From Pseudoalteromonas xiamenensis (lineage in GTDB: Bacteria; Pseudomonadota; Gammaproteobacteria; Enterobacterales; Alteromonadaceae), in NCBI RefSeq assembly GCF_042431545.1, contig NZ_JBHLYX010000001.1: a stretch of DNA of 64,000 bases; one strand, 5' to 3'. A model generated the notes under the pieces. That model was not told where the DNA came from and did not search any database. It was given only the letters and a program-made list of their open reading frames with translations. The position numbers and the translations under genes are program-made. Every line of letters starts with the position of its first letter. Position 1 is the stretch's first letter. Below, one piece after another: positions 34,331-43,649 of this stretch.

Positions 34331-37300
34331 ATGAAGTTTTCTCAGTTTTTTATTCATCGGCCGATTTTTGCTGCGGTAATCTCACTGCTGATTTTCATCG
34401 GTGGTGCAATTTCCGTTTGGCAATTACCTATTACGGAATACCCAGAAGTAGTGCCACCGACCGTTGTGGTGACCGCTAACTATCCTGGTGCAAACCCAAA
34501 AGTCATCGCGGAAACCGTAGCAACACCACTTGAGCGCGCTATTAACGGTGTTGAAGACATGTTGTATATGTCCTCTCAAGCAACCTCCGACGGCCGTATG
34601 ACGTTGACCATTACCTTTGCGATTGGCACAGATCCGGACAACGCCACAACATTGGTGCAAAATCGTGTTGCTCGAGCAGTACCTCGTTTACCGCAAGAAG
34701 TGCAGCGTTTAGGTGTAGTTACGGAGAAATCGTCACCTGACTTGACCATGGTGGTGCATCTAACATCTCCTGATAATCGCTACGACATGCTGTATCTATC
34801 GAACTTTGCTGAGCAAAACGTCAAAGACGAGCTCGCACGTATTGATGGTGTTGGTAACGTACGTATGTTTGGCGCGGGTGAATACTCAATGCGCGTATGG
34901 CTTGACCCACATAAGGTCGCGGCAATTGGTTTGAATCCATCGGATATTGTAAATGCGATACGAAGCCAGAACCAACAAGCAGCTGCGGGCAGTTTAGGTG
35001 CTCAGCCCACAGGCGATAGCGATTTTCAATTGTTGATCAACGTTAAAGGACGTTTAGCGGATGAAAACGAGTTCGCGGACATCATCATCAAAGTGGGTGA
35101 AAGTGGGGCGGTAACGCGTCTGCGTGACGTTGCGCGAATTGAACTTGGTGCTAGCACCTATGCGCTGCGGTCCTTGCTCGACAATCAACCCGCCGTTGCG
35201 TTACCAGTTTTCCAAGCTCCAGGCTCTAACGCTATCCAAATCTCGGATGACGTTCGTGCGAAAATGGCTGAATTGAAGAAGTCGTTCCCTGAAGGCGTGG
35301 ATTACAGCATTGTTTATGACCCAACGGTGTTTGTGCGTGGCTCGATTAAAGCGGTTGTAAATACGTTGTTTGAAGCCATTTTACTGGTTGTACTCGTCGT
35401 TGTGTTGTTTTTACAAAACTGGCGTGCGTCTGTTATCCCTCTGGTGGCTGTGCCTATTTCACTTGTCGGCACGTTTGCGTTTATGCACATGATGGGATTT
35501 TCACTCAATGCGTTGTCCCTTTTTGGTCTGGTGCTGGCGATTGGTATTGTTGTTGATGACGCCATCGTTGTTGTTGAGAACGTAGAGCGTAATATTCATG
35601 AAGGGCTAACGCCAATTGAGGCAACAAAGCGTGCTATGCAGGAAGTGACTGGGCCTATTGTGGCAACGACACTTGTGCTTGGTGCGGTATTTATTCCAAC
35701 CGCATTTATGTCGGGATTAACGGGTCAATTCTACAAACAGTTCGCCCTGACAATCACCATATCGACGGTGATCTCTGCAATAAATTCATTAACGCTGAGT
35801 CCTGCATTGTCTGCGCTACTGCTAAAATCACCAAATGCACCGAAAGATTGGCTTACTAAGTTTATGGACAAAGCGTTTGGTCGTTGGCTCTTTGCACCGT
35901 TCAATCGTTTGTTTGATCGTGGTGCGTCGAGTTACACCAAAGGTGTCGGTAAACTGGTCCGTATGAGCGGTATCATCGTGGTGTTGTATGCTGGACTCAT
36001 TGGTTTGACATATCACCAATTCTCATCAACGCCGACAGGCTATGTACCAGGGCAAGATAAAGAGTATTTAGTGTCGTTTGCTCAACTACCAGATGCTGCA
36101 TCATTAGACAGAACCGAAGAAGTAATTCGCCAGATGTCAGACATTATGTTGAAACACCCGGGGGTTGAACACGCGGTAGCGTTTCCTGGTCTCAACATCA
36201 ATGGCTTTACTAACAGTCCAAGCAGCGGCATTGTGTTTGTTCGTTTGAAATCGTTCGCTGAGCGACAATCACCAGAGCTTTCTGCGGGGGCAATCGCTGC
36301 GCAACTTAATCAGCAGTTTGGTGCAATTCAAGGGGCATTTGTTGCGATATTCCCACCGCCACCAGTACAAGGCTTAGGGACGATTGGTGGATTCCGATTA
36401 CAGATTCAAGATAAAGCAGGCTTAGGTTTTGAAACGCTGTATCAAGTGACTCAACAAGTGGTTGGAAAAGCATGGGCAGCACCAGAGCTGACGGGCAACT
36501 TTTCAAGTTTCCAAGTCAATGTGCCTCAACTTGATGTTGATTTGGATCGCACGAAAGCGATGAGTCAAGGTGTTGACGTCGATACAATTTTCGACACAAT
36601 GCAAGCGTATTTAGGTTCGCTGTACGTGAACGATTTTAACCGCTTCGGTCGTACTTATCAGGTGAACGTGCAAGCCGAGGAGTCTTTCCGTCAAGAGCCG
36701 GAGCAGATCCGCCAGATAAAAGTACGTAACCAATTTGGTGAAATGGTACCACTGGGCGCTTTCCTTTCTGTGAAGCATGCGGCAGGACCTGACCGAGTGA
36801 TGCATTACAATGCGTATCCAACCGCGGAAGTGAATGGTGCGCCTGCGCCAGGATTCAGTTCAGGTCAAGCGCGTGCAGCCATTGAGAAAATCTTAGACGA
36901 GACGTTACCACTTGGTATGAGTTACGAGTGGACTGAATTAACGTATCAACAGATTCTAGCCGGCAATACCTCGTTACTCGTGTTCCCGTTAGTGGTCGTG
37001 TTGGTGTTCATGGTGTTGGCTGCACAATATGAAAGCTTGTCGTTACCGCTTGCGATTATTCTCATCGTGCCTATGACACTGTTGTCTGCGATGACAGGGG
37101 TTATTCTGTATGGTGGTGACAATAACATTTTCACGCAAATTGGTTTCATTGTCTTGGTGGGCCTTGCAACGAAAAACGCCATCCTTATTGTTGAGTTTGC
37201 CAAAGAGCTTGAAGACAAAGGCATGTCCACGCTCAATGCGATTAAAGAAGCGAGCCGCTTACGTCTACGCCCAATATTAATGACGTCTATTGCCTTTATT

Positions 37301-37510
37301 ATGGGTGTACTACCGATGGTTACATCGACAGGAGCAGGTGCCGAAATGCGTCAAGCCATGGGTATTGCAGTGTTTTCTGGAATGATAGGGGTAACCGTAT
37401 TTGGTTTAATTCTAACGCCGGTGTTCTATTTCCTCTTACGCCGTAAAAAGGCAAAAGCAGAAGCAGAAACACAAGACACAGCGCTCACGTCTTCAGCGCA
37501 ACATTCTTAA
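34331..37510 (+). CDS. RND multidrug efflux pump (AcrB/HAE1-type)
   Basis: 1059 residues. It begins MKFSQFFIHRPIFAAVISLL, the HAE1 start. The proton relay motif is LALFGLVLAIGIVVDDAIVV-like: here ALSLFGLVLAIGIVVDDAIV, with GxVVDDAIVVVENVER, the two transmembrane aspartates of AcrB. The second repeat has VGLATKNAILIVEFAKE. The pump would take substrates from the periplasm and outer leaflet and send them to an outer-membrane channel. No TolC homologue is nearby, so a genomic TolC must serve. Substrates cannot be predicted. Confidence 0.95.
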   Translation: MKFSQFFIHRPIFAAVISLLIFIGGAISVWQLPITEYPEVVPPTVVVTANYPGANPKVIAETVATPLERAINGVEDMLYMSSQATSDGRMTLTITFAIGTDPDNATTLVQNRVARAVPRLPQEVQRLGVVTEKSSPDLTMVVHLTSPDNRYDMLYLSNFAEQNVKDELARIDGVGNVRMFGAGEYSMRVWLDPHKVAAIGLNPSDIVNAIRSQNQQAAAGSLGAQPTGDSDFQLLINVKGRLADENEFADIIIKVGESGAVTRLRDVARIELGASTYALRSLLDNQPAVALPVFQAPGSNAIQISDDVRAKMAELKKSFPEGVDYSIVYDPTVFVRGSIKAVVNTLFEAILLVVLVVVLFLQNWRASVIPLVAVPISLVGTFAFMHMMGFSLNALSLFGLVLAIGIVVDDAIVVVENVERNIHEGLTPIEATKRAMQEVTGPIVATTLVLGAVFIPTAFMSGLTGQFYKQFALTITISTVISAINSLTLSPALSALLLKSPNAPKDWLTKFMDKAFGRWLFAPFNRLFDRGASSYTKGVGKLVRMSGIIVVLYAGLIGLTYHQFSSTPTGYVPGQDKEYLVSFAQLPDAASLDRTEEVIRQMSDIMLKHPGVEHAVAFPGLNINGFTNSPSSGIVFVRLKSFAERQSPELSAGAIAAQLNQQFGAIQGAFVAIFPPPPVQGLGTIGGFRLQIQDKAGLGFETLYQVTQQVVGKAWAAPELTGNFSSFQVNVPQLDVDLDRTKAMSQGVDVDTIFDTMQAYLGSLYVNDFNRFGRTYQVNVQAEESFRQEPEQIRQIKVRNQFGEMVPLGAFLSVKHAAGPDRVMHYNAYPTAEVNGAPAPGFSSGQARAAIEKILDETLPLGMSYEWTELTYQQILAGNTSLLVFPLVVVLVFMVLAAQYESLSLPLAIILIVPMTLLSAMTGVILYGGDNNIFTQIGFIVLVGLATKNAILIVEFAKELEDKGMSTLNAIKEASRLRLRPILMTSIAFIMGVLPMVTSTGAGAEMRQAMGIAVFSGMIGVTVFGLILTPVFYFLLRRKKAKAEAETQDTALTSSAQHS

Positions 37511-37520
37511 TCCGCTATTT

Positions 37521-37576
37521 TGAGGCATTCGATAGATTTGCAAGGAATGCTCGATGACCAAACGTCGAATGCCTCA
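37521..37576. repeat. Perfect 12-base inverted repeat after the efflux operon
   Basis: TGAGGCATTCGA (37521-37532) and TCGAATGCCTCA (37565-37576) are exact complements separated by 32 bases. It starts 11 bases after the pump stop. The loop also contains GGAATGCTCGAT, a shuffled copy. There is no T-run; a Rho-dependent or structural transcript end is possible. Confidence 0.5.
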
Positions 37577-37644
37577 TCCATAATATTAAAACGAGTTGAA
37601 TCGCAGATTACATTGCGCTATTTAGATGATTGCGTAAAGCGTAT

Positions 37645-38061
37645 TCATAATGCACTTTGCATCTCGATGATTTCCAAAAAATCTTTGTACATAGGGTAAA
37701 CCGTCACCGCAATACCAGCACCAATGTGCGCTGCAGAAACAAGTGTATCCGCTCGTATTTCATCCGTATAACTTTGATGCGCTGTACCACCTTCATAACC
37801 AATGTCAAAGGTCTTTGAATAGCATTCATTCCATAGTCTACGCTCGTGTGGATTCAGTGAATCAACGAGTTGTGCAAAATGCGTAATAACGGAATTAGGG
37901 TGTCTCAGGTTTTCATCTATGCTCTCGAATACCGTGTAGTAGTATCCGGATCGTTTATCATTGTGTAAGACTACGGCGCTGTGAGCGAATGCATTAACGA
38001 TAGGTGTTAAATCATTGGGGGATTTTAAAGTTAAATCGGTGTTCAGGTATTGAATTTTCAT
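37645..38061 (-). CDS. Hypothetical protein, 138 residues
   Basis: No family recognised. It is soluble and has no signal peptide. It begins KIQYLNTDLTLKSPNDL, continues with HNDKRSGYYYTVFESIDEN, and ends IGAGIAVTVYPMYKDFLEII. The pattern of strand-loop-helix could be an immunity- or DUF4279-like fold, but I cannot support that. It shares strand with the lipoprotein at 38142, 80 bases downstream of it. TAGGAGATATA before the ATG is a good ribosome site. Confidence 0.65.
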   Translation of the reverse strand: MKIQYLNTDLTLKSPNDLTPIVNAFAHSAVVLHNDKRSGYYYTVFESIDENLRHPNSVITHFAQLVDSLNPHERRLWNECYSKTFDIGYEGGTAHQSYTDEIRADTLVSAAHIGAGIAVTVYPMYKDFLEIIEMQSAL

Positions 38062-38141
38062 AGGAGATATAATTTATTAAGGGGGTGTGCTTTTTAGTTC
38101 CTCATTCCCTAGTTTGATTAAAAAGCACACATAAGAACTTA

Positions 38142-39167
38142 TTATTGTGAAACGAGCGAGTATTTCTCCATTTCCGCGCGAGTCATTTTGTGAATTTCGT
38201 CAGGATTTGCTGCATTAATGGTAAAAAAGTAAAATTCAGGTCCTTTCGTTTTACCTAACATCTCGCGGAAATAGGTTAGTTGCGCACCATGTTCAGGGTG
38301 ATTTTCCGGGAGCTTATTCGCTGGCTTACCATCAACAGTGCAGCACCAAGAATGTACGCCAAGGATTGCGTTAGTTTCAGCTGTTCGTTTAGTGCCTGCG
38401 GCAAAGAGATCTACACCACCAGAATGCGCTTGGTTGCCATTCGCAATATAGGTTTCAAGTTTATGTTGTCGGATTAAGCGGCCTGTGTGCATATTCACGT
38501 CATCATCGATTGAACCTGAAACGTTTACTAACTCAAAACGAGTAATGTTAGGGTTGTTTGCTAGCAAATTCTCTAAATCTACGTAGGTTTTCCAGCCAAG
38601 TGTACCAGCTACCTTTACAGTATCACCCTCTAGTTCAAGCGTTGCATTACCAGCTGCAATTATTGATTCGTTGAATCTTAACGTCACAGTGAAAAGTTCA
38701 TTTGTGGTCGAGTCTTCCAAGTTGGCTTCAAAAGCGACAGTATCTTCGTTTAAATCTGTCGAGATACCGTCACTGAATTGAAGCATTTGTGTTGGCACGA
38801 ACTCGCTTGACTCCACATAATTCCATTTCTTAGGCTCTTTGAACTCACCGAGTATTAACGCCATTTGCTTTATTTCATCGTCAGCTAGCACTATTTGCAC
38901 GATGCCTTCGCTGAATTTTAGATTAATTAATCCTGATTCCTCATTTGCTGATAGCATTTGCAAATAGGTGTATTCTTTTCCTTCAACACTTAGGCCCACT
39001 TGCACGTATTGCTGCATCAGTGTAGCTAAATGTCCCTTTAGATCTTCTGGTTTAATTTTGTGCACTTCTTTTTCACTGACGACAGGCGTGACTTTTGAGT
39101 CGCTTGTGCCACCACATCCTGATAATAAAACTAGAGTAAGTGCTGATAGGGTTAAAAAGAGTCTCAA
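38142..39167 (-). CDS. Lipoprotein of unknown function
   Basis: 341 residues from a TTG at 39167, chosen for AGAGG eight bases upstream and a clean lipoprotein signal (RLFLTLSALTLVLLSGC). The longer frame to 39281 has no such signal. After GGTSDSKVTPVVSEKEVHKI the protein is beta-rich, with CCTVDGKPANKLPENHPEHG near the C-terminus. Unknown family. It would sit at the outer membrane. It may be cotranscribed with the gene at 37645. Confidence 0.65.
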   Translation of the reverse strand: MRLFLTLSALTLVLLSGCGGTSDSKVTPVVSEKEVHKIKPEDLKGHLATLMQQYVQVGLSVEGKEYTYLQMLSANEESGLINLKFSEGIVQIVLADDEIKQMALILGEFKEPKKWNYVESSEFVPTQMLQFSDGISTDLNEDTVAFEANLEDSTTNELFTVTLRFNESIIAAGNATLELEGDTVKVAGTLGWKTYVDLENLLANNPNITRFELVNVSGSIDDDVNMHTGRLIRQHKLETYIANGNQAHSGGVDLFAAGTKRTAETNAILGVHSWCCTVDGKPANKLPENHPEHGAQLTYFREMLGKTKGPEFYFFTINAANPDEIHKMTRAEMEKYSLVSQ

Positions 39168-39362
39168 TTTGAATACCTCTGTCGATAAATGATGTGTGCA
39201 TGGTAATACGTTGAGGTGGTTTTTTTCTGTACAGACTTTGTTTTCAAATGTTGTTTTTATCGTTATCGAATAACAACTCACAACAGAAACGGCCTTTTTA
39301 TTTTGTATGCAGTTGTATCTAATAAAGGTAAATTTGTTTGATGAAAATTAGGGATGTTCATT

Positions 39363-39683
39363 ATGTCGTTGCCACCAATCAATTTATCGTTCTCGGAAAA
39401 GATTGCGGAGCGTCAGTACATACTGAAAACGCGGACTCAAAATTGGAAACTCACCGTGTGCGTTGGCTTACCTGTTCAAGATGTTGAAACGGTCCTTGGC
39501 CTGGACTGGCGTTGTCCAATTCAAGTTATATTTCAAAATGAAAGAATCTATGACTATGCTTGTGGAGTCGATAGTTTTCAAGCTTTAGAGCTGGCGATGA
39601 ATTACTGCGTGACTAAATGGGTGAACGAAATTGCACAGCGTTTCAATGCGCACGTTGAGCTTTTTGATGAGTTTGCAATATAA
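39363..39683 (+). CDS. Small soluble protein, DUF6968-like
   Basis: 106 residues from the ATG at 39363, for which AGGGATG lies nine bases upstream; an ATG at 39354 overlaps that site. The core GLDWRCPIQVIFQNERIYDY and CGVDSFQALELAMNYC matches the GxDsxQAL pattern I associate with DUF6968. The family has no known function. It lies alone, divergent from the lipoprotein gene. Confidence 0.6.
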   Translation: MSLPPINLSFSEKIAERQYILKTRTQNWKLTVCVGLPVQDVETVLGLDWRCPIQVIFQNERIYDYACGVDSFQALELAMNYCVTKWVNEIAQRFNAHVELFDEFAI

Positions 39684-40010
39684 CCAAGCAAACAAAATGA
39701 GAAGAGGCATTTTGCATATTCATATTGAATTTATCGTTTGTTACTTAACCATTGCTTTTTTGTTGAGTTAGCACGAGTCTCTTTTTTATTAAACGTCCGG
39801 AAACGAAAGCCAAGCAGGGATTCAAAATAGAGTCGATACCGACAGACTTATTTATTTGATAAATTTTGAATACACGCAAGGAGTTTTATTATTTTTGATT
39901 AGTGTACCAAGCTATGGGTCTGAACTTTATTTGTTACATTGTGTTGTTAAGTCTTTTTATCTGACCACGCGGTGGGGTAGTTTTGACAAATTATAAACAA
40001 GGGGAAGACT
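39684..40010. other. Non-coding gap before the MipA operon
   Basis: This 327-base A/T-rich stretch holds no gene I can support. It likely contains the promoter of the MipA-DUF3019-two-component operon. GGGGAAG lies nine bases before the MipA start (GTG at 40011). Confidence 0.5.
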
Positions 40011-40877
40011 GTGAAAAGACTTTTGTTGCTTGTGTTTGGCTTATTGATAAGCCAAGCCTCCGCTAGAGAATTGGAATGTGACGAAAACAGTCCCTCTTGT
40101 CAGCGCGTAGGTGAATGGAAGTTCAATCTCGCTCTCGGGTACGGCCGACTAGACAATCCTCTAAACGGTGGTGAAGATTTTCCACTTGTTGTCATACCCA
40201 ATTTTAGCTACTACGCTGAATCTTGGTACATAGAGAATACAGAAATCGGATATACCTTTATAAACGATGAAAAATACGACGTGAGTTTGGTTGCAACACC
40301 CAATAAAGAAGCATCACTTTTTCATCAATTCCATCCATCAAACCTGTTTTTAGGGATTGATGGGGGCCCCATTAACTCAGTGTACTTTGATCCAGAACGA
40401 GACTTGCCGCCATCGGTCGATACTGTGGGTAATCGAAGTTTTGCAGTAGACGCAGGGCTTGTCAGTAACTTTTATTTGTCTCAATCCATGAAGTTGAGAG
40501 TGAATTGGCTGTATGACATTTCCAACGTTTATAAGGGATATCATGTAGGAGCTGATTTTACGAAATATTTTAGTTCAGTCTTTTTTAGTGATGACACCCT
40601 TGGTCTTGGCGTAGGGTTCGATTATTCAAGCAGCGGATTAAATGATTACTATTATGGAATAGGTCAAAAAGACACGGATTATAATGATGATTTTATAGAG
40701 TTAAATGGCGGGTTGTCTCACCATTTTGGAGGGAGCTACACGAGGCCGATTAACGAAAAATGGCGGTTTAACATGTTTATACGTTATCAAAAACTCAGTC
40801 GCGAAATGTACAGAAGTCCGCTTGTTCACCAATCATCTACGTTTGACTACTTTATTTCTGCGGTTTATGAATTTTAA
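40011..40877 (+). CDS. MipA/OmpV-family outer-membrane protein
   Basis: 288 residues from a GTG. A signal peptide (KRLLLLVFGLLISQASA) is followed by WKFNLALGYGRLDNPLNGG, the N-terminal strand typical of MipA/OmpV. LVVIPNFSYYAESWYIENTE also fits the family, and the C-terminus FDYFISAVYEF ends in Phe as outer-membrane barrels do. MipA proteins scaffold peptidoglycan enzymes in E. coli, and OmpV members are linked to envelope stress and antibiotic sensing. It is the first gene of a four-gene operon with DUF3019 and a two-component system. Confidence 0.88.
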   Translation: MKRLLLLVFGLLISQASARELECDENSPSCQRVGEWKFNLALGYGRLDNPLNGGEDFPLVVIPNFSYYAESWYIENTEIGYTFINDEKYDVSLVATPNKEASLFHQFHPSNLFLGIDGGPINSVYFDPERDLPPSVDTVGNRSFAVDAGLVSNFYLSQSMKLRVNWLYDISNVYKGYHVGADFTKYFSSVFFSDDTLGLGVGFDYSSSGLNDYYYGIGQKDTDYNDDFIELNGGLSHHFGGSYTRPINEKWRFNMFIRYQKLSREMYRSPLVHQSSTFDYFISAVYEF

Positions 40878-41250
40878 TTTAGTAATGGTACTACTTTTCT
40901 TATTTTGCGGTTGTGTGGATGCAAATGAGGTATCAAAAGCCTCTTCTTTCTTAACGCCGAGAATCTGCATTGTTCCAGAGCAGAAAGTGACGTGTTCAAT
41001 GCAAGTCTCCGTAGAATGGGATTTTAATCAAGAAGGCAGTTATTGTTTGTTTCTCGAGGAGGTGCCTATGAAATGCTGGTATACCGTATCGAGAATTAAA
41101 GAAAGTTTTGATATCACTTTTTCTAACAATGATTTGGTTGCGTTGAAAAGTAAACAAGGAAATACGATAAAAACGGAAAAATTGCGTGTAGTCTCCGCAA
41201 CTAGCAGAAAGTTTAGGCGCAAACTAAAAAACGATTGGAGTATTTTCTAG
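40867..41250 (+). CDS. DUF3019 small periplasmic protein
   Basis: 127 residues. The start at 40867 overlaps the MipA stop by 11 bases, suggesting coupling. A short signal (MNFNLVMVLLFLFCGCVDA) precedes a compact beta domain with PRICIVPEQKVTCSMQVSVE, YCLFLEEVPMKCWY and conserved cysteines, the pattern of DUF3019. The family regularly lies next to MipA and an OmpR-type two-component system in marine gammaproteobacteria. It may be a periplasmic sensor accessory. The longer frame to 40705 is a shadow of MipA. Confidence 0.8.
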   Translation: MNFNLVMVLLFLFCGCVDANEVSKASSFLTPRICIVPEQKVTCSMQVSVEWDFNQEGSYCLFLEEVPMKCWYTVSRIKESFDITFSNNDLVALKSKQGNTIKTEKLRVVSATSRKFRRKLKNDWSIF

Positions 41251-41951
41251 TGGCTAAAATATTACTCGTTGAAGATGATCACCGTTTGGCATCATTAACT
41301 TCTGACTTTCTGAAAGAAAATGGGCACGAAGTACGGACTGTAGATAATGGCAATGCCGCTATTAATCAAATTATTCGGATGCAACCGGAATTAGTTATTC
41401 TCGACGTAATGCTACCAGATATAGATGGTTTTACCGTTTGTAAACATATTCGACCTAACTATTCAGGCCCTGTTTTGTTTTTGACCGCAAAAGATAACAA
41501 TTTTGATCAAGTCAAAGGGCTAGAACTTGGCGGAGATGATTACGTTGTGAAGCCAGCTGAACCTTATGTTCTCTTGGCTCGCGTTGGGGCACTTTTGAGA
41601 AGAGCGCATACGGCTCAGTCTGATACGTCAGTGATTGAGCTTGGCGTACTTCGACTTGTACATCAGGCAAGGCAAGTTTATTTGGGTGATACCAACATCG
41701 AGTTAACCACTCAAGAATATGATTTATTGTGGCTTCTTGCGAGTAACGCGGGACAAGTACTAAAACGCGATGACATATACATGAGGGTGCTTGGTCGAGA
41801 ATATGATGGACTAGACCGAAGTATCGACATTCGGGTTTGCAAATTACGTAGAAAGCTCGGTGATAATTTAACGAACCCACAGCGTTTAGTGACCGTGTGG
41901 GGGAAAGGCTACATGTGCACAACAACAGCGTGGGAAAATGTTACGCTATGA
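41250..41951 (+). CDS. OmpR-family response regulator
   Basis: 233 residues from a GTG that overlaps the DUF3019 stop (TAGTG). AKILLVEDDHRLASLTSDFL is the receiver start with the acidic pocket, VILDVMLPDIDGF holds the phosphorylated Asp, and LTAKDNNFDQVKGLELGGDD the Thr/Lys signalling face. The C-terminal winged helix has LTTQEYDLLWLLASNAGQVL and DRSIDIRVCKLRRKLG. The arrangement recalls VprA/CarR near ompV in Vibrio cholerae, which controls lipid A modification. That parallel is from memory. Confidence 0.95.
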   Translation: MAKILLVEDDHRLASLTSDFLKENGHEVRTVDNGNAAINQIIRMQPELVILDVMLPDIDGFTVCKHIRPNYSGPVLFLTAKDNNFDQVKGLELGGDDYVVKPAEPYVLLARVGALLRRAHTAQSDTSVIELGVLRLVHQARQVYLGDTNIELTTQEYDLLWLLASNAGQVLKRDDIYMRVLGREYDGLDRSIDIRVCKLRRKLGDNLTNPQRLVTVWGKGYMCTTTAWENVTL

Positions 41952-43162
41952 TGCGTCTTTTTGTCAGTTTGTTGACTGTTGTTTTTGTTAGTATTTTCGT
42001 TATTAATACCGCGAGTGAATTTGCTTGGAATAAACTCCAAGGCGATAACGATACTCTGAGTGTTGCTCGACAAATGGTCAAAGTGACAAAAGAAAAATTG
42101 TCTGTTGGCAATCACGCGGAAATTGACAGTTATCCAATCGAACATTTTGCTTGGTTGGAAGACCAGCGAGATAGATTGATTAAAGGAGATATTATCGAAC
42201 TGTTTTCGGGCGAAGAAGTAAGTTTCTTCTTTTCTAATGATGGACTTCGCGTTTATGAGCTTGGTCCGTATTATGTACCTGCACCTGATTTTCAAATGAA
42301 AATCGTCTTTAATCTAGTGTCATATTTTGCACTAATTTGCTTTTTGCTATTGTGGCTCAAACCTTTATGGAAAGATCTAAATCAGGTTAAGTTAATTTCC
42401 CAAAAATTATCTGAAGGTAAACTGGATATTGAGTATGTCCCTGTGCATTTTAGCGCTATCGCATCTCACACTCATGAAATTCAAAAACTGACTTCAAAAG
42501 TGGCGGGGCTAATAGAAAATCAACGATACTTAGTGAACGCCGTCTCTCATGAGTTACGAACCCCATTGGCGAGGTTGAAATTTGCGATAGCGATGCAAAA
42601 TACCACAAAAGATAAACACTTCAGTGAGGTACAAAATAATATCCTTGAGATAGAAGCGTTAATCGATGAAATGTTGAAATATGCTCGACTTGAGGAGGTT
42701 GTACTAAACGAGATAAGTACGCCTGTGGAATTAAAAACATTGTTATCTCAAACGGTGAGCAAAGTTAATCAAGTCGACATTAAGTTTACCGACAACATTG
42801 AAATGGAGGAAGTCTGGATAAAAGGGGAAAGCACACATTTAGAACGATTGTTTTCGAATCTACTGTCCAATGCTGTTAAGTACGGCAATGGTATCGTTTT
42901 GCTAAGCTTAAATCAGTTACCAAATGGGTATGAAGTGATAATTGAAGACAATGGTGATGGTATTGATGAAGCTCAATATGACCGTGCATTTGATCCCTTT
43001 TCTAGACTCGCAAATCATTCCCCTGATAAAAAGGGTTTTGGGCTAGGGCTTGCAATAGTGAAGCGCATAGCCGACTGGCATGGTGCAACTTGCTCTATCG
43101 GGCGTTCTCATCTTGGTGGTGCCCAATTTACGCTATTGTTTCCAAAACCACTTGTTATTTAA
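41948..43162 (+). CDS. Sensor histidine kinase
   Basis: 404 residues from the ATG at 41948, overlapping the regulator stop by four bases. Two membrane helices (LFVSLLTVVFVSIFVI and IVFNLVSYFALICFLLLW) flank a short periplasmic region of about 110 residues. The H-box is AVSHELRTPLARLKFA, the N-box is LFSNLLSNAVKYGNG, and the G-boxes are EDNGDGID and KGFGLGLAIVKRIADWHG. It is a HisKA kinase that should phosphorylate the preceding regulator. Its end overlaps the convergent methyltransferase gene by eight bases. Confidence 0.94.
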   Translation: MMRLFVSLLTVVFVSIFVINTASEFAWNKLQGDNDTLSVARQMVKVTKEKLSVGNHAEIDSYPIEHFAWLEDQRDRLIKGDIIELFSGEEVSFFFSNDGLRVYELGPYYVPAPDFQMKIVFNLVSYFALICFLLLWLKPLWKDLNQVKLISQKLSEGKLDIEYVPVHFSAIASHTHEIQKLTSKVAGLIENQRYLVNAVSHELRTPLARLKFAIAMQNTTKDKHFSEVQNNILEIEALIDEMLKYARLEEVVLNEISTPVELKTLLSQTVSKVNQVDIKFTDNIEMEEVWIKGESTHLERLFSNLLSNAVKYGNGIVLLSLNQLPNGYEVIIEDNGDGIDEAQYDRAFDPFSRLANHSPDKKGFGLGLAIVKRIADWHGATCSIGRSHLGGAQFTLLFPKPLVI

Positions 43163-43649
43163 CTTTTACCCGATTGTTGGTATCGCGATTTTTTAATATA
43201 AATTCACGTGAATAGTCCGTATGTTGGCTCTTGGCTGTGCGGTCATAAAGTACCACATTCACGGTAGCGGCGAGATTCATACAGCCAGTGGTAGGAATGT
43301 AAACAACATCGTCGCAAATCGACAAGACATCCTGTTTTAATGAGCCATCTTCTGGGCCAAATACATAAATGGCGTTTTCAGGATGTTCGTAAAATGGCAG
43401 CGGTGTTGCTCCATCAACGAGTTCTACAGCGACGATACGAGTTTGTGCAGTCTTAATGTCTGCTAGGCTCGCAAGGGCTTCGAGTGGAATTTCATCTACG
43501 CGCTGTTTGGTGTCCGTCGCAAATTTCCGTGCATAACCGTATCGTTCTCCGGTATACCAAACTCGTTGTGCTCCATAGCACCCCGCAGCGCGCATTACTC
43601 CGCCGACATTCGTTGGGCTTTTTGGGTTAATTAGAACTAGCTGCGTCAT
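43155..43649 (-). CDS. RNA methyltransferase, SpoU/TrmH (SPOUT) family
   Basis: 164 residues. TQLVLINPKSPTNVGGVMRA and GCYGAQRV correspond to SpoU motif 1, VFGPEDGSL to motif 2, and IPTTGCMNLAATVNVVLYDR to motif 3, which forms the S-adenosylmethionine knot. The missing N-terminal substrate domain makes it a short member. It likely methylates a ribose 2'-OH in tRNA or rRNA. It is transcribed alone, convergent with the kinase gene. Confidence 0.9.
   Translation of the reverse strand: MTQLVLINPKSPTNVGGVMRAAGCYGAQRVWYTGERYGYARKFATDTKQRVDEIPLEALASLADIKTAQTRIVAVELVDGATPLPFYEHPENAIYVFGPEDGSLKQDVLSICDDVVYIPTTGCMNLAATVNVVLYDRTAKSQHTDYSREFILKNRDTNNRVKVK

Noticed and set aside
41512..41925. 137-residue minus-strand frame inside the response regulator
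   Set aside because: It is antisense to conserved receiver and winged-helix motifs and shows low-complexity composition.
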